Assembly: GCA_019637075.1 (NCBI GenBank)
Contig: JAHBWI010000007.1
Coordinates: 1-64,000 of the forward strand
Direction: 5' to 3'
DNA length: 64,000 bases
DNA from: Nitrospiraceae bacterium
GTDB lineage: Bacteria > Nitrospirota > Nitrospiria > Nitrospirales > Nitrospiraceae
Of the stretch, positions 53,539 to 62,090 are shown piece by piece. A program made the position numbers and the translations under genes. Position 1 is the first letter of the stretch, and every line of letters begins with the position of its first letter. The notes under the pieces are model-generated. The model was not told where the DNA came from. It saw only the letters and a program-made list of their open reading frames with translations, and made no database searches.

Positions 53539-56500
53539 ATGGCTTTCAGCGGAAGCGACTTTGGGAAGATCGCGCTTGTCCTGTTGCTGACCGGTGCGGT
53601 CTGCGCCTTGGATCTCATCACTCCATTGGGCCACGTTGTGTGGCTCCTCTATCTCGTGCCGTTGGCGCTGGCTTCCCGGCTTCCCATTCCGAATGCCCCC
53701 TTTTCCATTGCGGCCCTCTGCACCGGGTTCCTCGCCCTGGGCTTCTGGTTCTCGTTACCCGGTGTGGCGCCGTCCGTTGCGTTGTTCAACCGTGCGTTAG
53801 GCAGTGCGGTGCTCTGGGGCGTGGCGCTGTTCATCCGCGAACGTCGTACGGCGGAAATGCGGTTGCAGGAGACCAACGTTCAGCTGGAGCGAAGAGTCGC
53901 GGAACAGACGCAGACCTTGGTCGCCGTCAACGAGCAATTGACGAGAGAGTTGGCCGCGCGACGCCATGTCGAATTGGCTCTCCGTGAAAGTCAGCAGCGA
54001 TTTGAGATGGCGGTGACAGGGGCGGACGTCGGCGTGTGGGACTGGGACATCAAGACCAATCACGTGTACTTTTCGCCCCGATGGAAGAGTCAATTGGGCT
54101 ATGCGCCGGAGGAAATCGAAGACACATTCAAGGAATGGGAGGTCCGGCTGCACCCGGAAGATCGTGCCCGCGCGCTGGCTGCCGTCGACGGCTACCTCAA
54201 AGGAACGACGGCGCAGTATCGACTCGAGCATCGGTTGCGGCACAAGGACGGATCCTACCGGTGGATCGCTGCATTCGGCGCCGGGTTTAGAAATCCCGAG
54301 GGTAAGATCGTGCGGATGTCGGGATTCCATCTTGATATCACGGTCCGAAAACATGCGGAGGATGCGTTGACCCGCGCCGAGGAGCGCTATCGAACGATGG
54401 TCGAGCAGGCCGTCGTGGGGCTGTATCAATCTTCTGCGACCGGACGGTATCTCTCCGTGAATCCTGCCCTAGCCAAGCTATATGGGTACGATTCTCCCGC
54501 GGACATGATCGACCAGGTCGAGGACATTGCGCGACAGGTCTATGTCGAACCGGGTCGCCGGGGCGCTTTCGTGGAACTGATACAGGAGTGCGCCTCCGTC
54601 ACGGGGTTCGAATCCCAGGTCTTTCGAAAGGGCGGCGGCACTATTTGGATTTCCGAGAGCGGCCGCGCCCTTCGGGACGAGACCGGGCGGATCGTGGGCT
54701 ATGAGGGCATGGTCGAGGACATTACCGGTCGGAAGGAAACCGAGCAGCGACTACGAAGTAGTGAAGAACGCTACCGCGAGTTGGTGGAGTCCACGGGCGA
54801 CATCATCTATCGAACGGATGCAGCCGGCCGATTCACCTACTGCAATCCGGCTTCCTTGCGCGTGTTGCAATTCGCGCCCAAAGAGCTGTTGGGGCGACAC
54901 TATCTGGATATCGTCCGCCCGGATGCGCGGAAGGAGACCGAGCGATTGTATGGACGGCAGTTCATCCGGCGAATCCCGACGACTCGGTTTGAGGTGCCGG
55001 TCCAGAGAAAGGACGGCCAACAAGTGTGGCTCCAGCAGGATACGCAGCTGCTGCGTGAAGGGTCGGTTGTCCTTGGGTTTCAGGTCGTGGCGCGCGATGT
55101 GACCGAGCGCAAGTTTGCCGAACGGGCGCTTCGCGAGAGTGAGGAGCGCTTTTCCAGGGCGTTTCACGCCAGCCCGGCCGCGATGTGCATCACGAGCATG
55201 GCCGACGGACGATTTCTGGAAGTGAACGATGCGTTCATTGTTCAATCGGGCTATGGCCGGGACGAAATCCTGGGACGCTCATTGGCAGAGATTCAGGCTT
55301 GGGCCGACCCGGACGACCGGCGTCGGGTATTTGAGCGGCTAGGGCAAGGCGAAAGTGTGCGGGATTTCGAATCCCGCGTGCGGGTGAAATCGGGCGAGAT
55401 CCTGGACGTGCTGATGGGCTTTGCGCCGGTCACGTTCGGAACTCAACCCTCTCTGTTGACCCTAAGCGTCGATATCACCCGACGAAAGCAGGCCGAGACG
55501 GCCCTCCGCCAGAGCGAAGAGCGTTTCATGAAGGCATTCCATAGCAGCCCGGCGGTCATGGCGATCAGCCGATCCGAAGACGGCCTCTTTCTCGACGTCA
55601 ACGATGCATTTGTCCGCGTCTCGGGCTATTCGCGGGAAGAGTTGCTGGGCACGTCGTCGTTGGATATCGGCATGTGGGTCAATCCGGAGCATCGCCGTCA
55701 GTTGCTCGAGGAACTGCGCGTGAAGGGCTTCATCCGCGACCTCGAAAAAGAATTTTGCACCAAATCGGGGGAAGTCCGGCACGGGCTCTTCAACATCGAG
55801 CGAGTGTCCATCGGGGACCAAGAATGCATCTTAACGCTGGTGCTGGATATCACGCCCCGGCGGCGAGCGGAGGATGCGCTGCGTCGGAGCCAGTCCGTCC
55901 TGCAGGCCCACCAGGATGCCTTGATGCGGCTGACGAAGAGTGTGCACATCGGGTCGGGGGAATGGCAGTCGGCGCTGGAAGAACTGATACGCACCTCGAC
56001 GGGCGTCCTCGATGTCGATCGGGGGAGCGTCTGGTTGTTGGACCAGACAGGTGCCTACCTGGACTGTGCCGAACTCTTTGAGCGGCGGGAATCGCGGCAC
56101 CTTCGCGGCGCCCGACTGAACGTGGCATCGTATCCCAGATACTTTGCCGAGCTGTTCCAGGAACAGGTTGTGGACGCGCATGACGCCATGGCTGATCCTC
56201 GGACCGCGGAGTTGGCCGACCAGTACCTGCGTCCGCTCAATATCGGCGCCTTGCTGGATGTGCCGCTCTTTTTCGGCGGGCGGTTGGCCGGGGTCGTGGG
56301 TCACGAACACGTCGGGCGCTCGCGGACGTGGAGCAGTGAGGAGATTCGGTTCGCATCCTCCATCAGCAACCTGGTCGCGCTGGCCTATGAGGCCAAACAG
56401 CGGCAGGACGCCGAGCAGGCGTTGCTGCGGGCCAAGGAAGCCGCTGAATCGGCCAATCGTGCCAAAAGCGATTTCTTGGCAACAATGAGCCATGAGATCC

Positions 56501-58350
56501 GCACACCGATGAACGCGATCGTAGGGATGGCTGACCTGCTGTCGGAGACTCCCCTGACGGACGATCAGCGCGAGTACGTCCAGATTTTCCGGGATGCGGG
56601 CGGCAACCTGCTGAGCCTCATCAACGACGTCTTGGATTTTTCCAAGATCGAAGCCGGATACCTCGAACTGGAGGCCATCGAGTTCGATCTCAGCGATCTC
56701 GTTCAGCGGGCCGCCGAGTTGGTGTCGGTACGAGCCGCCGAGCGCAATCTCGAATTGGCCTACCGGATCAAGCCGGACGTCCCGACTTCCCTCGTAGGTG
56801 ACCCCAACCGGCTCAGGCAGGTGCTCATCAATCTGCTCGGCAACGCCGTGAAATTCACGGAGGTCGGCGAGGTCGTATTAAGGATCGAACGGAATCCTGA
56901 GGCGGATCAGCCGGGAGCTCTGCTGTTTACGGTGCAGGATACGGGAATCGGCATTCCCGCCGACAAGCTGGATTCGATCTTCGAGCGCTTCACGCAGGTC
57001 GACTCCTCGATCACGCGGCAATACGGCGGGAGTGGGTTGGGGCTCACGATCTCTCGGCGACTGGTCGAGGGTATGGGTGGGCATATGTGGGTGCGTAGCG
57101 AATTGGGCCGCGGCAGCACCGTTGGTTTCACGGCGCTGTTCGGTGTGTCCGCCCGGCCGGCGGTCGAGACGATTGCGCCGGCGCAATGGGAGCAGTTGGC
57201 CGGCCTGCGCACCTTGATCGTCGACGACAACGCGACCAACCGACTGATCGTGCGAGAGACCTTGGCGGGGTGGGGGATTCCGGCTGGAGAGGTTGCGAAC
57301 GGCTCTGAGGTCTGCGCGGAATTGGCCCGCGCTCAACAGGCGGGGCTGCCCTATCGATTGATCATTTTGGATGTGCGGATGCCGGGCAAGAGCGGGTGGG
57401 ATGTCGCCGGCGATATTCGGCGGACGCCGGCGTTTGCAGACCTGCCGATCCTCATGCTGACGTCCGAGCGCAGGGCCGGTGATCAAGGCCGTGCCCGCGA
57501 TGTCGGGGTGGTGCGGTTTCTGACGAAACCATTCCGCCGCTCCGATCTGTTCAACGGCATGATGACGGTCATCGGGCTGGTCGCTCAACCGGGCCCCGAT
57601 CGATCGAAGGAGTCCGAGGGCAGTGCGAGTGCGGGGCAGCGAGCGCTGACGATTCTGCTGGCGGAAGATTTTCTCGACAACCGCCGGATGATGGAATTTT
57701 ATTTCAAATCGACCCCGCACCATCTCGATACGGCAGCCAACGGGCAGGCGGCGGTGGAACTGTTCACCCATGGGCAGTATGACCTGGTGCTGATGGATGT
57801 CCAGATGCCGGTGCTCGACGGCTACAGCGCGACCAGGGCGATCCGCGAGTGGGAGCAGGAGCAGGGGCGCAAACCCGTGCCGATCTTGGCGCTCACGGCC
57901 AACGCACTGCCGAGCGAAGTCCAGCGGAGTCTGGCGGCCGGCTGCACCGCCCATCTCACCAAGCCGATACGAAAGGCACGGTTGCTGGAGGCGGTACGTC
58001 TCTATACCCGATCGGCCGATGAAGCCGACGGAACGCCGGCCGAACGCCACGAGGAGAAAGTCGTCCTGCGGGTCAGCGCCGAATTCGAGGAATTGATGCC
58101 CTCATTCCTCGAGAATCGTCGGCGTGATCTTGAACAGATCGCCCTGGCGACGGTGCAGGGCGACTTCGACACGATTCGTGCGATTGGCCACGGGATCAAA
58201 GGGGCGGGCGGGACCTACAGCTTGGATGTCGTCAGCGACATCGGCCGGGGATTGGAGCAGGCCGCCGTCCGTCGGGATGCGGGGCAGGTCGACCTACACC
58301 GCCAGGCGCTCCAGCGATTCCTCGAGCATCTTCAGGTGGAATATGTGTGA
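53539..58350 (+). CDS. Giant hybrid histidine kinase: PAS x5, GAF, HisKA, two receivers, HPt
   Basis: This protein of about 1603 residues begins with membrane helices (about residues 10-110) and a coiled coil. Five PAS units follow; the fourth and fifth ([32 protein letters not shown]) look like recent duplicates. A GAF-like domain ([20 protein letters not shown]) comes next. HisKA has [20 protein letters not shown] and HATPase has [13 protein letters not shown]. Two receivers carry [11 protein letters not shown] (Asp in [12 protein letters not shown]) and [10 protein letters not shown] (Asp in [13 protein letters not shown]). The C-terminal HPt has [11 protein letters not shown]. It is a complete phosphorelay in one chain. 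The likely next acceptor is the NtrC-type regulator 74 bases downstream. Confidence 0.93.
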   Translation: MAFSGSDFGKIALVLLLTGAVCALDLITPLGHVVWLLYLVPLALASRLPIPNAPFSIAALCTGFLALGFWFSLPGVAPSVALFNRALGSAVLWGVALFIRERRTAEMRLQETNVQLERRVAEQTQTLVAVNEQLTRELAARRHVELALRESQQRFEMAVTGADVGVWDWDIKTNHVYFSPRWKSQLGYAPEEIEDTFKEWEVRLHPEDRARALAAVDGYLKGTTAQYRLEHRLRHKDGSYRWIAAFGAGFRNPEGKIVRMSGFHLDITVRKHAEDALTRAEERYRTMVEQAVVGLYQSSATGRYLSVNPALAKLYGYDSPADMIDQVEDIARQVYVEPGRRGAFVELIQECASVTGFESQVFRKGGGTIWISESGRALRDETGRIVGYEGMVEDITGRKETEQRLRSSEERYRELVESTGDIIYRTDAAGRFTYCNPASLRVLQFAPKELLGRHYLDIVRPDARKETERLYGRQFIRRIPTTRFEVPVQRKDGQQVWLQQDTQLLREGSVVLGFQVVARDVTERKFAERALRESEERFSRAFHASPAAMCITSMADGRFLEVNDAFIVQSGYGRDEILGRSLAEIQAWADPDDRRRVFERLGQGESVRDFESRVRVKSGEILDVLMGFAPVTFGTQPSLLTLSVDITRRKQAETALRQSEERFMKAFHSSPAVMAISRSEDGLFLDVNDAFVRVSGYSREELLGTSSLDIGMWVNPEHRRQLLEELRVKGFIRDLEKEFCTKSGEVRHGLFNIERVSIGDQECILTLVLDITPRRRAEDALRRSQSVLQAHQDALMRLTKSVHIGSGEWQSALEELIRTSTGVLDVDRGSVWLLDQTGAYLDCAELFERRESRHLRGARLNVASYPRYFAELFQEQVVDAHDAMADPRTAELADQYLRPLNIGALLDVPLFFGGRLAGVVGHEHVGRSRTWSSEEIRFASSISNLVALAYEAKQRQDAEQALLRAKEAAESANRAKSDFLATMSHEIRTPMNAIVGMADLLSETPLTDDQREYVQIFRDAGGNLLSLINDVLDFSKIEAGYLELEAIEFDLSDLVQRAAELVSVRAAERNLELAYRIKPDVPTSLVGDPNRLRQVLINLLGNAVKFTEVGEVVLRIERNPEADQPGALLFTVQDTGIGIPADKLDSIFERFTQVDSSITRQYGGSGLGLTISRRLVEGMGGHMWVRSELGRGSTVGFTALFGVSARPAVETIAPAQWEQLAGLRTLIVDDNATNRLIVRETLAGWGIPAGEVANGSEVCAELARAQQAGLPYRLIILDVRMPGKSGWDVAGDIRRTPAFADLPILMLTSERRAGDQGRARDVGVVRFLTKPFRRSDLFNGMMTVIGLVAQPGPDRSKESEGSASAGQRALTILLAEDFLDNRRMMEFYFKSTPHHLDTAANGQAAVELFTHGQYDLVLMDVQMPVLDGYSATRAIREWEQEQGRKPVPILALTANALPSEVQRSLAAGCTAHLTKPIRKARLLEAVRLYTRSADEADGTPAERHEEKVVLRVSAEFEELMPSFLENRRRDLEQIALATVQGDFDTIRAIGHGIKGAGGTYSLDVVSDIGRGLEQAAVRRDAGQVDLHRQALQRFLEHLQVEYV

Positions 58351-58424
58351 GCGGCGCCCAGCGGGATCGCGGGGATTCCGGCGGGTCTTGTCCTGGGTAG
58401 GAAGGCCAAGGGGGGACGACAGTC

Positions 58425-59789
58425 ATGCGTGTGCTTCTGGTCGAAGATCAGATCGATATCCGACAGCTGTTTCAACAGGTCATTCGAGCCCGCGGACATG
58501 AGGTCACGGCCTGCGCGGACGGCGAATCCGCCTGGGAGGCGTATCAGCAGGGTGGATACGAGCTCTTGCTCCTTGATTGGGAGCTGCGCGGGGGCGGTAT
58601 GGACGGCATCCAGCTATGCCGCCAGATCCGGGCCGACCTGCGCGGAGATCGCTGTGTGATCGTGATGGTCACGGCCCATGATTCCGCCGACTCCCTGCGG
58701 CAAGCCCTGCAGGCGGGCGTCAACGACTATCTGGTCAAGCCGATCGGCATCGAGTTCCTGAAGCTTCGATTGGCGATTGCCGAGCAATGGGTGGAGGACG
58801 TCCGGCGGCGGTTCGAAGCGGAGGACCAGGCGCAGGCCCTTCAGTCGCAGCTGGCGGACCAGGGAAAGTTTCACGACCTGGTCGGCCGTAGCGCCGCCAT
58901 GGTGAATCTCTTCACACAGATTCAGGAGGTGGCGGCAGTGGACGCCACTGTGTTGATCGAAGGCGAAACCGGGACGGGTAAGGAATTGGTGGCGCGCGCC
59001 ATCCACCTCTCGAGTCGACGGAAGCATCGGCCGTTCATCGCAGTCAATTGCGCCGGCTTCACGGAATCAATCTTGGGGAGTCAGTTGTTCGGCCACAAGA
59101 AGGGGGCCTTTACCGGCGCGATCGACAATCAGGAAGGCCTCTTCGAAGCGGCCAACGGCGGCACCCTGTTCTTAGACGAGATCGGGGACATCATCCCGGC
59201 CGTGCAGACCAGCTTGCTGCGGATGCTGCAGGAACGGGAGGTGACCCGTCTCGGCGAAGCCAAGCCGCGGAAGATTGATGTGCGGGTCGTGGCCGCCACG
59301 CACCACAATCTTGCGGATGACGTGGAACGAGGCACGTTCAGAAAAGATCTTTTGTATCGGGTCAGGGTGGCGCGGGTGCAGCTTGGCCCGCTTCGCGAAC
59401 GGCGAGAGGATATTCCTTTGCTCGTCCATTCGTTCGTCACGCAATTTCGCTCCGTGATGGAAAAGCCGGTTCACCACGTCCATGTCGATGCGATGCAGCT
59501 GCTTATGGACTATGCCTGGCCGGGCAACGTTCGCGAGCTCAAGAGCGCCGTCGAGTCCGCAATGATCCATTGCAAAGGGACGACGTTGCACGTGGATGAT
59601 TTGCCGCCGGAGATAGTCGATGGGTCGGTTGCGGCTGTCACCCCGCCGAGTGCCGACGAGCGGGCGCGCATGCTCGATGCCCTCCGTCGCGCCGGCGGCA
59701 ATCGCTCCGAGGCAGCCAGACTGCTGGGCATGAGTCGCCGCACCTTCTATCGTCGTTTGGCTGAGTACGATTTGTCGGTCCCCATCTGA
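58425..59789 (+). CDS. NtrC-family sigma54 response regulator
   Basis: This 454-residue protein has a receiver (VLLVEDQIDIRQLF, phospho-Asp in LLLLDWEL), an AAA+ sigma54-activator domain and a Fis-type HTH. The AAA+ domain shows Walker A GETGTGKELVARAIH, the sigma54-contact loop KGAFTGAID, Walker B LFLDEIGD and a C-terminal LPPEIVDG stretch. The HTH is ALRRAGGNRSEAARLLGMSRRTFYRRL. It follows the hybrid kinase, so it probably takes the phosphoryl group from that kinase's HPt. A possible enhancer palindrome and sigma54 promoter just downstream offer a direct target. Confidence 0.95.
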   Translation: MRVLLVEDQIDIRQLFQQVIRARGHEVTACADGESAWEAYQQGGYELLLLDWELRGGGMDGIQLCRQIRADLRGDRCVIVMVTAHDSADSLRQALQAGVNDYLVKPIGIEFLKLRLAIAEQWVEDVRRRFEAEDQAQALQSQLADQGKFHDLVGRSAAMVNLFTQIQEVAAVDATVLIEGETGTGKELVARAIHLSSRRKHRPFIAVNCAGFTESILGSQLFGHKKGAFTGAIDNQEGLFEAANGGTLFLDEIGDIIPAVQTSLLRMLQEREVTRLGEAKPRKIDVRVVAATHHNLADDVERGTFRKDLLYRVRVARVQLGPLRERREDIPLLVHSFVTQFRSVMEKPVHHVHVDAMQLLMDYAWPGNVRELKSAVESAMIHCKGTTLHVDDLPPEIVDGSVAAVTPPSADERARMLDALRRAGGNRSEAARLLGMSRRTFYRRLAEYDLSVPI

Positions 59790-59831
59790 CAGCATCACAT
59801 CCTCATTCACTGAGCCTCCACTCAGAAATTG

Positions 59832-59856
59832 TGTCGTTCCGAGCCAATGACACAGT
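59832..59856. promoter_or_regulatory. Possible upstream activator site (TGTGTC...GACACA)
   Basis: TGTGTC and GACACA form a perfect six-base inverted repeat with 13 bases between. It lies about 105 bases upstream of the sigma54-like promoter and 43 bases after the NtrC-type gene. That is the usual place for an enhancer-binding protein site. Confidence 0.5.
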
Positions 59857-59960
59857 CATGCTACTAGCTGTTGTGCCAGCGGATTGACGCTTCAATCGTT
59901 GCCCCGCTGAGTGACTCTGCCTAAGGCCTCGGTTTTTCATCATCTCCCCAAAATTCCCCG

Positions 59961-59976
59961 CTGGCACAGTCCTTGA
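59961..59976 (+). promoter_or_regulatory. Sigma54-like promoter
   Basis: CTGGCACAGTCCTTGAT resembles YTGGCACG-N4-TTGCW: the -24 GG is perfect and the -12 element reads TTGAT rather than TTGCT. It points into the small reading frame at 60041 and the LuxR-HTH gene. Confidence 0.55.
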
Positions 59977-60040
59977 TAGTTGTCAGGAGCAAGGACGCGA
60001 CACACGAATGGCCCGAAAGCAGTTTGGAGCACCGGCCACG

Positions 60041-60244
60041 ATGGACGTCAAAGGGTTCTTGCTCAGCAACGGCACCGACCGGGAATTTCTACTCGCGATT
60101 CAGCCGACGGGCAACGGACTGTTCGACCGGTTATTCGTGCGGGGAAAGGTGGATGGGTACTAGGTGGATCTGACCGGCGCGGTGCTCTCGTATCTGAACG
60201 GGCTTGGGGATGCGACCGGACCGCTTCTCAAGCCTGAACGCTAA
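60041..60244 (+). pseudogene. Small open frame interrupted by an in-frame TAG
   Basis: An ATG at 60041 opens 40 codons (MDVKGFLLSNGTDREFLLAI, then FDRLFVRGKVDGY) that end at TAG 60161-60163. The same frame continues for 26 more codons (VDLTGAVLSYLNGLGDATG) to a TAA at 60242-60244, and looks coding on both sides. A GTG directly after the TAG could restart translation. It may be a decayed gene, two overlapping tiny genes, or stop-codon readthrough. It lies between a sigma54-like promoter and the LuxR-HTH gene. No family is recognised. Confidence 0.45.
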
Positions 60245-60287
60245 CGAACGTCCGCTGGACACAATTCACGTCACAATCGGAGGACAT

Positions 60288-60608
60288 ATGTTGAACGGAA
60301 ACTATGATATGGAGCGGGCGATGTTGAACGGGCAGCACACGGACGAACAGATGGAGCACGGTCGTCCTGCCGACGGGCGCGTGATGTCGAAGCGCCGTCC
60401 GGAAGACCTGACGCCGCGCGAGCGTGAGATTCTCCAATTGGTCTGGTCGGGGATGACCAACCGCATCATTGCGGACCGGCTCCACATCAGCATCAAGACG
60501 GCGGAAGCGCATCGCGCCAATATGATGAAGAAGCTTCGAGTGTCCAATACCGCGCAGTTGCTGAAGACCGCGCTGGAAGGGGGCCTGCTCGTTTCAACCG
60601 CGAGCTGA
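60288..60608 (+). CDS. Single-domain LuxR-type HTH protein
   Basis: This 106-residue protein consists of a polar N-terminus and a GerE/LuxR HTH (LTPREREILQLVWSGMTNRIIADRLHISIKTAEAHRANMM). It has no receiver. It is a paralogue of the protein encoded at 37112-37390. CGGAGGA precedes the ATG, which decides the start over a longer open frame. It is downstream of the NtrC-type regulator and the sigma54-like promoter and may be a relay in that cascade. Confidence 0.88.
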   Translation: MLNGNYDMERAMLNGQHTDEQMEHGRPADGRVMSKRRPEDLTPREREILQLVWSGMTNRIIADRLHISIKTAEAHRANMMKKLRVSNTAQLLKTALEGGLLVSTAS

Positions 60609-60761
60609 GATGATCCGCGGCGACCGGCCGCCGGGAGGCTTGCCCAGCCTCACTGGTCCAGCCGCTTCCCGCGGGTCCGCCCCTGCGTGTTCCCGCCGAA
60701 ATGAGGCTCGCTCCGGCAGCGGTGTTTGCAGTAAGATGCCGCCCAGCCGGAGGAGCCTCCC

Positions 60762-61154
60762 GTGATCGAACAGCGAATCGAAGAAATTACCCGCGCGAAT
60801 CTTGCCTTCTACGCCGCCTTTGAAAGTCTGGACATGCTCCAGATGGACAAGGTCTGGGCGCACCTGGAATATGTGACTTGCATCCACCCCGGATGGACGC
60901 TCCGTTCCGGGTGGCCTGCCGTGCGCGATTCCTGGGTACTAATCTTCAACAACACGTTTTCGATGAAATTCGAACTGACCGAGGTTCAGGTCCAAGTGGC
61001 CGGCGACCTTGGCTGGGTGATTTGCACCGAAAACCTGACCAGCCGGCAGGGCGAAAAGCCGATGGAGACGAGCGTGCTCGCCACCAATCTGTTCGAACGC
61101 ATCGGTGATGAGTGGTTGATGATCCACCACCACGGATCGCCCGTGATGGGCTAG
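60762..61154 (+). CDS. SnoaL-like (NTF2 fold) protein
   Basis: This 130-residue protein has the SnoaL-like pattern: LAFYAAFESLDMLQMDKVWAH, VTCIHPGWTLRSGWPAVRDSW and the C-terminal ATNLFERIGDEWLMIHHHGSPV. The fold is a cone-shaped barrel used by isomerases, hydrolases or as a binding module; the active residues cannot be assigned here. A GTG start is preceded by GGAGGA. The gap of 153 bases before it shows nothing recognisable. Confidence 0.85.
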   Translation: MIEQRIEEITRANLAFYAAFESLDMLQMDKVWAHLEYVTCIHPGWTLRSGWPAVRDSWVLIFNNTFSMKFELTEVQVQVAGDLGWVICTENLTSRQGEKPMETSVLATNLFERIGDEWLMIHHHGSPVMG

Positions 61155-61269
61155 TCCCTCCCCCTCACATCCTTGTCGCATTCATTTCTACGGCAGTCTT
61201 GAAGGAAGTACGTCTTCCCTCGTTCTTGATTCTTAACCCCAGCATTCCCTGGTACCGAAATTTAAGCTG

Positions 61270-61284
61270 TCCAGTAATACTGGA
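61270..61284. promoter_or_regulatory. Perfect palindrome upstream of the acetyltransferase gene
   Basis: TCCAGTAATACTGGA is a perfect 15-base palindrome (six-base arms around AAT). It lies about 150 bases before the acetyltransferase gene and is a plausible operator. The rest of this 280-base gap shows no coding sequence. Confidence 0.45.
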
Positions 61285-61436
61285 TTAGTGATAAGATCGG
61301 CTATACATACTGCAGGGATGCTTCGCCGACTGTTGCTGCAGGTTGTTCGACGTGATCGGCTGCTCTTTCGGCGAGATGCGCTACGGATAGGGGCACGCGC
61401 AGTGCGCCGATGCTCAAACGGGAAGGGGGCTCCGAG

Positions 61437-62072
61437 ATGATTCCTCATTCCATGTCAGTCCGAGCACAGACATTGCCCATGGTTGGAACGCTAACTCGGT
61501 TATGTAAGGGGCTGGGAGAACTGGGTACTCTCATCCGCGAGGATTGGGCCACAAACAGCTGCGATTGGACGATGCCTGGGTTCCGGGCCATTGCCGTGCA
61601 TCGCTTCGGGACCTGGGTGTCCAACCGGCGGGGAGGGGTACCGAAGTCGGTGCTGATGTGCCTTTATCGATCTCTGTATCGGTTTGTACGGAACCATTAC
61701 GGCGTGGAAATCCCTCTGAGCGTGGTATTAGGCCGCAGGGTGAGCATCGTTCACCAAGGCGGTATCGTGTTCCATTGGAGAGCCGAGATCGGTGATGACT
61801 GTGTGATCCGGCACAATGTCACAGTGGGAGCAGGATACGGGGGGCAAAAGACGTTGAACACGGGACCGAAATTAGGAAAAGGGGTGGAAGTGGGCACGGG
61901 TGCGGTGATTCTTGCCGGTGTGAAGATCGGTGACGGCGCCTTTATCGGGCCGAACGTGACCGTGATGTCGGATGTGCCTGCCGAGGCCAGAGTGTTCGCA
62001 GAGGCGCCTCGCGTCATTCGATTACCCGATCCTGCACATGCCGTACGCAAAGTCAGCGGTTTGGAGTCATAG
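61437..62072 (+). CDS. Serine-acetyltransferase-like hexapeptide protein
   Basis: This protein of about 211 residues has an N-terminal helical region (LCKGLGELGTLIREDWATN) and a left-handed beta-helix of hexapeptide repeats. Examples are IGDDCVIRHNVTVGAGYGG, LGKGVEVGTGAVILAGVKIGDGAFIG and PNVTVMSDVPAEA. It resembles serine O-acetyltransferase, with FHWRAEIGDD in place of the usual active-site stretch. Substrate specificity is uncertain, since related enzymes modify sugars or sit in metabolite clusters. GGAAGGGGG precedes ATG 61437, which decides the start over an earlier ATG. The FkbH-like gene follows 18 bases later. Confidence 0.82.
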   Translation: MIPHSMSVRAQTLPMVGTLTRLCKGLGELGTLIREDWATNSCDWTMPGFRAIAVHRFGTWVSNRRGGVPKSVLMCLYRSLYRFVRNHYGVEIPLSVVLGRRVSIVHQGGIVFHWRAEIGDDCVIRHNVTVGAGYGGQKTLNTGPKLGKGVEVGTGAVILAGVKIGDGAFIGPNVTVMSDVPAEARVFAEAPRVIRLPDPAHAVRKVSGLES

Positions 62073-62090
62073 GATTGGCCATCTATCTTC

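Noticed and set aside
54604-54617. tRNA T-arm-like GGGTTCGAATCCCA
   Set aside because: It lies inside the hybrid kinase coding frame, and no acceptor, D or anticodon arms surround it.
56878-58050. Minus-strand open frame of about 390 codons opposite the hybrid kinase
   Set aside because: It is antisense to receiver and ATPase domains with clear motifs, and the composition of its product is rich in Arg, His and Pro.
60161-60163. Recoding of TAG as pyrrolysine
   Set aside because: No pyl genes are in the window, and many genes here, such as pssA, end normally in TAG. Decay or two short genes is simpler.
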